DNA of 6,195 nucleotides from an uncultured Streptococcus sp. (GTDB taxonomy: Bacteria > Bacillota > Bacilli > Lactobacillales > Streptococcaceae), in NCBI GenBank assembly GCA_934196125.1, contig CAKPVT010000059.1, positions 1 to 6,195 on the forward strand, given 5' to 3'. This document shows, piece by piece, positions 1 to 4,906 of the stretch; positions within the stretch are counted from its first letter, which is position 1; each line of letters starts with the position of its first letter. The position numbers were made by a program, and so were the translations under genes. The notes below the pieces were generated by a model. The model worked only from the letters and a program-made list of their open reading frames with translations. It had not been told where the DNA came from and searched no databases.

Positions 1-2
1 TA

Positions 3-75
3 GCCGGCTTAGCTCAGTTGGTAGAGCATCTGATTTGTAATCAGAGGGTCGCGTGTTCAAGTCATGTAGCCGGCA
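3..75 (+). tRNA. tRNA-Thr (anticodon TGT)
   Basis: The full cloverleaf can be drawn. The acceptor stem is GCCGGCT (3-9) with AGCCGGC (68-74), followed by discriminator A75. The D arm is GCTC/GAGC, the anticodon stem TCTGA/TCAGA with loop 34-40 and anticodon TGT at 36-38, and the T loop TTCAAGT at 56-62. The T stem has two G-U pairs. G1-C72, C2-G71 and anticodon bases G35 and U36 fit threonine identity. No CCA is encoded, so the tail must be added after transcription. It is the first of three tRNAs in a row; the operon promoter lies outside the window. Confidence 0.96.
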
Positions 76-99
76 TAATCTTTTGTAATTATAGCGTTT

Positions 100-173
100 G
101 GGCGCATAGCTCAGCTGGTTAAAGCGCACGCCTGATAAGCGTGAGGTCGGTGGTTCGAGTCCACTTGTGCCCA
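100..173 (+). tRNA. tRNA-Ile (anticodon GAT)
   Basis: The acceptor stem GGGCGCA (100-106) pairs with TGTGCCC (166-172), with discriminator A173. The anticodon stem is CACGC/GCGTG (127-131/139-143) with GAT at 134-136, and the T loop is TTCGAGT. The D stem is GCTC (109-112) against AAGC (122-125), which leaves a C-A mismatch where the usual sequence is GAGC. No CCA is encoded. It lies 24 bases after tRNA-Thr and 10 bases before tRNA-Glu, so the three are very likely one precursor. Confidence 0.95.
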
Positions 174-183
174 TTAGAAATAT

Positions 184-255
184 GGTCCGTTGGTCAAGGG
201 GTTAAGACACCGCCTTTTCACGGCGGTAACACGGGTTCGAATCCCGTACGGACTA
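184..255 (+). tRNA. tRNA-Glu (anticodon TTC)
   Basis: The acceptor stem GGTCCGT (184-190) pairs with ACGGACT (248-254); the first pair is G-U, and A255 is the discriminator. The anticodon stem is CCGCC/GGCGG (210-214/222-226) with TTC at 217-219. The T arm is ACGGG/CCCGT around TTCGAAT. No CCA is encoded. This is the last gene of the tRNA cluster and is followed 25 bases later by a rho-independent terminator. Confidence 0.96.
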
Positions 256-280
256 TTTTATTTATTTTTTAAAAAGGTTG

Positions 281-306
281 AGGAAGACTACTTGGTCTTC
301 TTTTTT
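281..306 (+). terminator. Rho-independent terminator of the tRNA operon
   Basis: A stem AGGAAGAC (281-288) pairs with GTCTTC plus two T of the tail (295-302) around a six-base loop, and a run of T reaches 306. It directly follows tRNA-Glu and closes the tRNA transcript. Confidence 0.85.
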
Positions 307-357
307 GGTTTTGTTTCGATTTTTAGTAGTTGGGATTCTACTTAAAAGTTACAGAGC

Positions 358-432
358 TTTTTTGAGCTGTGCTGTTTCGAATGGTTCCAAAACAATGCTA
401 ACGCAGGCGGACAAAAACTATTTTGTTTTAGA
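358..432 (+). CRISPR. Orphan type II-A CRISPR remnant (one repeat, one spacer, truncated second repeat)
   Basis: Positions 358-393 match the 36-base type II-A repeat of the S. thermophilus CRISPR3/S. mutans/S. pyogenes group at all but two positions, 358 and 363, in the repeat's 5' end. The last 30 bases (364-393, from GAGCTGTG to TTCCAAAAC) read exactly as the family form I know. A 31-base segment (394-424) of normal spacer length follows, then GTTTTAGA (425-432), the first eight bases of another repeat, after which the match stops. No cas gene, leader or tracrRNA body (nexus and terminal hairpins) is visible in the window. The extent of the match makes this a repeat rather than a tracrRNA anti-repeat. 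It looks like the eroded end of an array or a relic left after array loss. Repeat identity is from memory, not from a database. Confidence 0.75.
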
Positions 433-438
433 TATATA

Positions 439-529
439 AAAACTCTCTACACAATTTGTCCTGAATCCAAAAGTTAGGCATAAAATCTAACGATTGGGGT
501 GTAGTTCAATTAGTATAGTAGAGAGTTTT
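439..529. repeat. 91-base element with 12-base terminal inverted repeats
   Basis: The 12 bases at 439-450 (AAAACTCTCTAC) are the exact reverse complement of 518-529. Inside, GTTAG (473-477) pairs with CTAAC (487-491), and CCAA (467-470) with TTGG (494-497), so the whole segment can fold as a long stem with a central hairpin. The outer arm is followed by a T-rich run on both strands. Because its right end lies four bases past the stop of the minus-strand DUF960 gene, it may act as that gene's terminator; a 67-base apical region is unusually large for one. It could also be a MITE-like insertion abutting the CRISPR relic. No clear target-site duplication is seen. Confidence 0.55.
495..525 (+). 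other. tRNA-like 5' half (decayed tRNA fragment)
   Basis: The segment starting TGGGGTGTAGTTCAATTAG looks like the acceptor strand and D arm of a tRNA, and resembles tRNA-Trp types that begin GGGGCGTAGTTCAATTGG. The D stem does not close properly, there is no anticodon arm or T arm, and no 3' acceptor strand follows. It lies inside the inverted-repeat element. A chance likeness in a short A/T-rich segment is possible. Confidence 0.3.
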
Positions 530-533
530 ATTA

Positions 534-845
534 TTAATCAAGTTCGTGTGGGAGTAGGAGTGTTTCTACGCCTGCTTGGTCAATGATGTGTACGATTTCT
601 GGGAAAAAGGGATCAAACGGGAAGTTGTAATCAAAACCAATGAAGATTTTTCGTTTGCTGTCGTGATATTCAAACGTTACATTGTTATGATTATTGGCTA
701 GTCTAAATGTTAAAATTGGGTCAAGTGGGACAACATTTTTTAGGTAGTGGTCTAATAAATCCCAAAATGTATCTATAATTTCATGTGGTAAGCTAGTAGC
801 GACGCCAAAGCTTGCGTAACGTTCTTTGGTTTTTTCAAATGCCAT
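534..845 (-). CDS. DUF960 family protein
   Basis: This 103-residue protein is recognisable as DUF960 by the N-terminal block MAFEKTKERYASFGVAT, the DTFWDLLDHYL stretch (about 25-35) and the C-terminal PFDPFFPE...ETLLLPHE block. The family is small, cytosolic and of unknown function, found in staphylococci, streptococci and relatives. There is no signal peptide or membrane segment. The length is normal and the ATG start is supported by a good ribosome binding site, AAGGAG (complement of 855-860), nine bases upstream. It follows ntdP on the same strand, but a terminator hairpin (871-896) lies only ten bases before its ribosome binding site, leaving no room for a separate promoter. Expression therefore probably depends on read-through from ntdP. 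Family assignment is confident; function is unknown. Confidence 0.88.
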   Translation of the reverse strand: MAFEKTKERYASFGVATSLPHEIIDTFWDLLDHYLKNVVPLDPILTFRLANNHNNVTFEYHDSKRKIFIGFDYNFPFDPFFPEIVHIIDQAGVETLLLPHELD

Positions 846-870
846 TGTGAGTTACTCCTTTCAAGTAGTG

Positions 871-896
871 TAAAAGCACTCCAAAAAGGAGTGCTT
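871..896 (-). terminator. Hairpin terminator/attenuator between ntdP and the DUF960 gene
   Basis: Nine base pairs form between 874-882 and 888-896 with an A5 loop (T5 on the minus strand). On the minus strand the stem runs into a short TTTT tract. It begins eight bases after the ntdP stop. The short U tract suggests partial termination, which would fit a distal gene expressed by read-through. Confidence 0.7.
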
Positions 897-903
897 GCAA
901 CTT

Positions 904-1437
904 TTAACGATTCTTCAGTTCAAGATAACGTTTGTACCAAATATTAATATAGGCTTGTGAAAACGGTCCTTTGCCATTATTAATCCAGTCAACGAGAATT
1001 TTGACATTCTCTTTTAGAATAAAATCGATGTCTTGAGAGTAGCCCATTTCTTGCTTATGTAATTCGTACTCATCGACGTCAAGTAGTCTTTTTTCTCCAT
1101 CTGCAAAAACTTTGACGTCTAAATCATAGTCAATATACTTAAGAGCCTCCTCATCCATAACGTATGGACTGGCAAGATTGCAGTAGTATGAAACACCGTT
1201 ATCTCTTATCATAGCAATAATGTTAAACCAGTATTTTTTATGAAAATAAAGGATAGCCGGTTCTCGCGTAACCCAACGTCGCCCATCACCTTCTGTGACT
1301 AGTGTATGATCGTTAACTCCTATAACAGCATTATCTGTTGTTTTTAGTACCATAGTGTCGCGCCATGTACGGTGCAAACTACCATCATGCTTATAACTTT
1401 GAATTGTAATAAAGTCGCCTTCCTTAGGTAATTTCAT
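904..1437 (-). CDS. ntdP: Nucleoside tri- and diphosphate phosphatase (Ntdp, DUF402/UPF0374)
   Basis: This cytosolic enzyme of 177 residues, the usual family length, hydrolyses nucleoside tri- and diphosphates with a divalent metal; the family is known from S. aureus Ntdp and B. subtilis YgaC. The residues recorded for the family are all in place: the proposed proton donor Arg23, and metal ligands Asn87, Asp103, Asp105, Asp107, Asp120 and Glu123. The blocks RRWVTREPAILYF (53-65) and YCNLASPYVM (85-94) are also typical. The physiological substrate is not fixed by the sequence. The ATG start gives the canonical MKLPKEGDFI; its Shine-Dalgarno is weak (GAAAG about ten bases upstream). A plausible promoter lies in the gap after recX, so ntdP probably has its own transcript, with DUF960 downstream of it behind a hairpin. 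Confidence 0.92.
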   Translation of the reverse strand: MKLPKEGDFITIQSYKHDGSLHRTWRDTMVLKTTDNAVIGVNDHTLVTEGDGRRWVTREPAILYFHKKYWFNIIAMIRDNGVSYYCNLASPYVMDEEALKYIDYDLDVKVFADGEKRLLDVDEYELHKQEMGYSQDIDFILKENVKILVDWINNGKGPFSQAYINIWYKRYLELKNR

Positions 1438-1469
1438 GCCTTACCAACTTTCTACAATTAAACTTATCT

Positions 1470-1497
1470 GTTATAGTTTATCATAATTTTCTGAAAA
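1470..1497 (-). promoter_or_regulatory. Probable promoter of ntdP
   Basis: On the minus strand a -35-like TTTTCA (1492-1497) stands 16 bases from a -10-like TATAAC (1470-1475). Transcription would start near 1463 and give a leader of about 26 bases. The -35 matches only four of six consensus positions, so this is moderate evidence. Confidence 0.5.
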
Positions 1498-1505
1498 AAG
1501 ACACT

Positions 1506-1526
1506 TAGAAATGTTATTTATTTCTA
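1506..1526 (-). terminator. Weak hairpin at the recX stop codon
   Basis: TAGAAAT (1506-1512) pairs perfectly with ATTTCTA (1520-1526) around seven bases. On the minus strand the arm is followed six bases later by six T (1494-1499). The stem is A/T-rich and overlaps the recX stop, so it may only partly stop recX transcripts. Confidence 0.3.
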
Positions 1527-2300
1527 TAAATAGTCTCTGAGGGCGCTAGCTATGTCATCAAAATTGAATCCTTTTCGTGCGAGTGACTGGGTTAGTCGTT
1601 GTTTTAATTCGTAGCCGTCATATTTTTTACTATATTTTCGGTATTGTTTATCGAGTTCTTTATAAAGTAATTCAAATTCTTGTTCGTTATCTTTTTCAAC
1701 TTCAAGGTTTTCAAAAGCTATTTTGGCTTCTGAGTAGGAAAAACCTTTATTCATCATATTTTGAATGATTTTATCTTTAAGTGTTTTTGTTGAGAGTTTA
1801 TGCTGATATTTTCGGAGAAGTTTTTGAGCTACTTTTTCGGAGAGAGGTGAGAAGTCTAAATTGGCTAATTTTTGGTCAATGAGTTGGGAATTAATTCCTT
1901 TTTGAATGAGTTTTTGTTTTAAAACGTAGGCACCTTTGTCACCTGTATTGAGATTTTGTGATAAATACGTCTCAACGTACTGCTCGTCGTTAATCCAGTT
2001 TTCTTTTTTGAGATTTTCAAGAATTTTAGGGATATAAAGGCTGTCAATATCATGCTGTTCAAGGTATTTTTTAACTTCGGTAGCTGTGCGTTGTTTAAAA
2101 GAAATGTGATAAAGCGCTAGATTTTTGCCATAAGAAAACTGAGCAAACTTTTGAATGTCTTTGAGTGTTGCTTCGTCAAGTTCCATATTTTTACTTAACA
2201 TGAAGTGAACAATAGTGTCTTCTGTAACGTAAAGTTTATCATCAGCGTCGATTTCTAAAAGATAAAGTTGTTTTTTCTTTTCAATTTTAGTGATTTTCAT
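1524..2300 (-). CDS. recX: Regulatory protein RecX
   Basis: This 258-residue cytosolic modulator of RecA is of the size usual in streptococci. Known RecX proteins bind along RecA filaments and limit recombinase and coprotease activity. It is recognised by the start MKITKIEKKKQLYLLEID, the block FAQFSYGKNLALYHISFKQR (about 52-71), the repeated three-helix RecX units, and the C-terminal KKYDGYELKQRL and ARKGFNFDDI blocks. The ATG is the family's normal start. There is no Shine-Dalgarno; instead a perfect extended -10 (TGTTATAAT) ends only six bases before the ATG, so the mRNA is predicted to be leaderless or almost so. The gene is transcribed away from the TPR/alpha-CTD-like gene and the methyltransferase operon. 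No LexA- or HdiR-type operator was recognised upstream. Confidence 0.93.
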   Translation of the reverse strand: MKITKIEKKKQLYLLEIDADDKLYVTEDTIVHFMLSKNMELDEATLKDIQKFAQFSYGKNLALYHISFKQRTATEVKKYLEQHDIDSLYIPKILENLKKENWINDEQYVETYLSQNLNTGDKGAYVLKQKLIQKGINSQLIDQKLANLDFSPLSEKVAQKLLRKYQHKLSTKTLKDKIIQNMMNKGFSYSEAKIAFENLEVEKDNEQEFELLYKELDKQYRKYSKKYDGYELKQRLTQSLARKGFNFDDIASALRDYL

Positions 2301-2306
2301 ATATTC

Positions 2307-2315
2307 ATTATAACA
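2307..2315 (-). promoter_or_regulatory. Extended -10 promoter of recX
   Basis: Read on the minus strand, this is TG-T-TATAAT, a perfect extended -10. No acceptable -35 lies at 16-18 bases. The -10 ends at 2307 and the recX ATG begins at 2300, so the expected start of transcription falls at or within a base or two of the A of ATG. It is one arm of the inverted repeat 2307-2328. Confidence 0.65.
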
Positions 2316-2319
2316 AAAA

Positions 2320-2328
2320 TGTTAAAAT
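2320..2328 (+). promoter_or_regulatory. Extended -10 promoter of the TPR-rlmD operon
   Basis: TG-T-TAAAAT forms an extended -10 with five of six bases of TATAAT. No -35 is evident. The start should lie near 2335, giving a leader of about 34 bases to the first ATG. It mirrors the recX promoter with only four A residues (2316-2319) between the two motifs. Confidence 0.6.
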
Positions 2329-2368
2329 AGAAGAGATTAGAATTAAAGTGTAGAGATGGGAGGCTGAG

Positions 2369-3316
2369 ATGATGAAAGGTGATAAGAATAAAATAATTGA
2401 TTGGGAGACAATTCTTCAGAAAAAAGAGCTTTCTGAGTTAGCAGGGGAAGATTTTTGGAATTTGGATGATTTCATGTTTGACGATGATGTGCTTGATTTT
2501 GTTAGCAAAAGAGATGAACAAGTTGTGCCTAGAGGTGTTCGGTTGTCGGATGATTTGTATTTTGATATCAAGGCTCTTGAAGAGATGCTCGATTCTTTGG
2601 CTGGGAATTCTGAACAAATGTCTTTTGCTTTTTTTAGTGAAAAATTGAGATTAGCATCGCTTTATAAGGTAAATGGACTTTATCAAAAGGCTTTAACACA
2701 GTTTGAGGAGTTAAATAAATGAGATGAAAATGGTGACCATGGTTGTCATTATGAAATTGTGTCACTTTATATTTTGATGTCGGATTATGCATCAGCTAAG
2801 GCTTTTTGTGAGAATTGTGTTTCTTATGAACATGATTATTTGCTACAACCCCTTCTTTTGATTGGTGCGATTCTTGCGGATGATGATTTTACTGCTCATG
2901 AATTGCTCAAACGATTATTTGATGAAGTTGAGGGATTTGAGGACTTTTGTTTACGTTCAGATTTGTCATTGAGCAAGGTTTTGGCAGAAGATGATTCTGG
3001 TTTAAAACTTGAGTATGCTGAAAATGATATTGAGGTTGTTTATGCGGCGTTTCGTCTTGTTTTGCCGTTGGTGGAGAGAGCAGCAAGTTATCTTTTGGGG
3101 TATTTGAGCAGTTATTGTTTGGATACGGTAATGGATATACTGTTGGATGAGCTTGATTTTTTGACGACAGCGCAGCTTGATGTCTTTGAAGAGAATGGTA
3201 TTTATAGCATCAATGATTTTAAAGTATGGTCTGAAGAAGAGATTTTGGATTTGCCGAAAATTGGAAAAGTTACGATAGAAAAATTAAAAGATATAGGAGT
3301 CATATTTAGTCACTAA
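2369..3316 (+). pseudogene. TPR-like protein with RNA polymerase alpha-CTD-like C-terminal domain, interrupted by TGA
   Basis: One reading frame of 316 codons runs from the ATG at 2369 (or 2372) to the TAA at 3314-3316, broken only by TGA at 2720-2722, codon 118. GGGAGG (2358-2363) serves the start. I do not recognise a named gene. Before the stop there is an acidic N-terminus and a TPR-like helix pair ending LASLYKVNGLYQKALTQFEEL. Directly after it the same helical pattern continues (YEIVSLYILMSDYASAKAF), so the two halves belong together. Residues about 265-311 form a helix-hairpin-helix unit like the RNA polymerase alpha C-terminal domain (ENGIYSINDF, then LDLPKIGKVTIEKL). There are no membrane segments. 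The second half has only a GTG at 2759 without a ribosome binding site, so re-initiation is doubtful. One substitution (for example CGA to TGA) explains the break; read-through or a sequence error are alternatives. The last base overlaps the rlmD start. Confidence 0.75.
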
Positions 3317-4668
3317 TGAATTTAAAAGTAAAACAAAAAATTCCTTTGAAAATTAAGCGTATGGGAATCAATGGTGAAGGGATTGGATTTTATAAGAAAA
3401 CCTTGGTGTTTGTCCCAGGTGCTTTGAAGGGTGAGGATATTTTTTGTCAGATTACAGCGGTTAAACGTAATTTTGCACAAGCAAGACTGATAATCATTAA
3501 TAAAAAATCGAAATTTCGTGTGGAGCCCGCGTGTCCGATTTATCGAAAATGTGGTGGTTGTCAAATCATGCATCTTCGTTATGATAAGCAGTTAGAGTTT
3601 AAGGATGATTTGATTGCTCAGTCGTTGAAAAAATTTAAGCCTGCTGGCTATGAGAATTATGATATTCGCCATACGCTTGGTATGGAGGTGCCATATCATT
3701 ATCGTGCAAAGTTGCAATTTCAAACACGTTCATTTAAAGGAAGTGTAAAATCTGGTCTTTTTGAAGAAGGTAGTCATCGTTTGGTTGATATTAGAGATTG
3801 CTTGGTGCAAGATGAATTGACGCAAGCGATTATTAATCGTGTGACTGAACTTTTAGAAAAGCACCACATTCCAATTTACGATGAACGTAAAATTGCTGGG
3901 GTGCGTACGGTTATGATTCGTAAAGCTATTGCGACTAATCAAGTGCAGCTGATTTTTATCACTAGTCGAGATGTTTTTTTAGCCCCTGTCATTAAGCAAT
4001 TAACGACTGAATTTGACATGATTAAGGGAATTGCTGTTAATGTTAACCGTTCTAAATCAAGTGAGATTTATGGTGAAAAAACTGAAGTTATCTGGGGGAA
4101 TGCTGATATTTCCGAGGAAGTTTTAGATTATCAGTTTTCGCTTTCGCCACGAGCTTTTTACCAGTTGAATCCACAGCAAACAGAAGTGTTGTATGGACAA
4201 GCTGTTGCAGCGCTTGAAGTTTCAGAAAATGACCATGTTATTGATGCTTATTGTGGTGTTGGGACAATTGGTTTTGCATTTGCAGCTAAGGTGAAGAGCG
4301 TTCGCGGTATGGATATTATCCCAGAGGCGATTGCTGATGCCAAGAAAAATGCGCAGCGTATGGGCTTTAAGAATACTCACTACGAAGCTGGGCGCGCAGA
4401 GGATATTATTCCTAAGTGGTACAAGGAAGGTTACCGCGCGGATGCTTTGATTGTTGACCCACCACGTATGGGACTTGATGATAAGCTTTTGGATACTATT
4501 TTGAAATATCAGCCAGCTAAAATGGTTTATGTGTCATGTAATACCGCAACGTTAGCTCGAGATTTGGTCAAGTTGAGTAAAGTTTACGACGTTCATTACA
4601 TTCAGTCGGTGGATATGTTTCCGCATACCGCACGGACAGAAGCGGTAGTGAAATTAGTGCGTAAGTAA
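3316..4668 (+). CDS. rlmD: 23S rRNA (uracil-5-)-methyltransferase, RlmD/RlmCD (RumA/TrmA family)
   Basis: This 450-residue SAM-dependent enzyme makes 5-methyluridine in 23S rRNA. A TRAM-like RNA-binding domain spans about 1-60. The [4Fe-4S] ligands are Cys73, Cys79, Cys82 and Cys162. The SAM-binding motif is IDAYCGVGTIGF (309-320), DPPRMGLD lies at 381-388, the catalytic nucleophile is Cys408 in SCNT, and the general base is Glu442 in HTARTEAVV. Nothing essential is missing and the length is normal. Streptococci carry two paralogues, one known (RlmCD) to modify both U747 and U1939; the sequence alone does not tell me the target of this copy. The ATG overlaps the upstream stop by one base (TAATG). 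The nearest Shine-Dalgarno, AGGAG at 3295-3299, is 16 bases away, too far for efficient independent initiation, and an in-frame TAG at 3307-3309 excludes an earlier start. Translational coupling to the upstream gene is therefore likely. Confidence 0.93.
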   Translation: MNLKVKQKIPLKIKRMGINGEGIGFYKKTLVFVPGALKGEDIFCQITAVKRNFAQARLIIINKKSKFRVEPACPIYRKCGGCQIMHLRYDKQLEFKDDLIAQSLKKFKPAGYENYDIRHTLGMEVPYHYRAKLQFQTRSFKGSVKSGLFEEGSHRLVDIRDCLVQDELTQAIINRVTELLEKHHIPIYDERKIAGVRTVMIRKAIATNQVQLIFITSRDVFLAPVIKQLTTEFDMIKGIAVNVNRSKSSEIYGEKTEVIWGNADISEEVLDYQFSLSPRAFYQLNPQQTEVLYGQAVAALEVSENDHVIDAYCGVGTIGFAFAAKVKSVRGMDIIPEAIADAKKNAQRMGFKNTHYEAGRAEDIIPKWYKEGYRADALIVDPPRMGLDDKLLDTILKYQPAKMVYVSCNTATLARDLVKLSKVYDVHYIQSVDMFPHTARTEAVVKLVRK

Positions 4669-4707
4669 TTTCAGTTGTAGTCTTGTTTTTAGGTAATAGT
4701 CTGAAAT
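4668..4707 (+). other. Weak inverted repeat after rlmD
   Basis: ATTTCAG (4668-4674) pairs with CTGAAAT (4701-4707) around a 26-base loop, and no T tract follows. It may be a poor terminator. The rest of the gap to the next promoter (4708-4840) holds no gene I can support. Confidence 0.25.
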
Positions 4708-4840
4708 CATTTATTGGATAAATTCACATATAGCAAATATGGACAGAAGCAATGACAAGTTGATGCGTGATTGGTTATTCGAACAGAGTAAATAACGTTT
4801 TAAGAGTAGAAAATAGCTAACGAAAGATATCACTTTATTT

Positions 4841-4869
4841 TTGACAGTAAAGGATTTTCCCAATATACT
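4841..4869 (+). promoter_or_regulatory. Near-consensus housekeeping promoter of the GNAT gene
   Basis: A perfect -35 TTGACA (4841-4846), exactly 17 bases, then -10 TATACT (4864-4869, five of six matches). Transcription should begin near 4876, about 31 bases before the ATG at 4907. The promoter also settles the gene start: the in-frame TTG at 4841 is the -35 itself and cannot be the start codon. Confidence 0.85.
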
Positions 4870-4906
4870 GGTGAAAAATTACGTTCGAGAGGGGATTTTG
4901 GGAAAT

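Noticed and set aside
364..393. Possibility that the CRISPR-like segment is a tracrRNA anti-repeat on the minus strand
   Set aside because: Complementarity extends across the full repeat, including GTTTTGG at the minus-strand 5' end, and the sequence after it lacks the GTTAAAATAAGGC nexus and terminal hairpins of tracrRNA.
439..529. The inverted repeats as ends of a known IS element
   Set aside because: They do not match the IS ends I know from streptococci (IS3, IS6, ISL3, IS30 types), no transposase is present and no target duplication is evident.
1577..1768. Plus-strand open frame of 63 codons
   Set aside because: It lies antisense within recX, has no ribosome binding site and no recognisable protein features.
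2466..2648. Plus-strand open frame of 60 codons
   Set aside because: It is an out-of-frame shadow inside the TPR/alpha-CTD-like gene, whose frame is clearly the coding one.
2720..2722. TGA as a selenocysteine or tryptophan codon
   Set aside because: Streptococci are not known to decode UGA as either, no SECIS-like structure was seen, and the neighbouring genes use the standard code.
2759..3316. Independent gene starting at GTG 2759
   Set aside because: There is no ribosome binding site, the start falls inside a helical repeat, and the frame is the same as the upstream open frame, so a nonsense-interrupted single gene is simpler.
3322..3573. Minus-strand open frame of 83 codons
   Set aside because: It is antisense to the N-terminal part of the rRNA methyltransferase and has no ribosome binding site or family likeness.
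4739..4795. Small ORF of 18 residues (MDRSNDKLMRDWLFEQSK) between rlmD and the GNAT gene
   Set aside because: No Shine-Dalgarno or promoter fits it and I recognise no family; this length is expected by chance.
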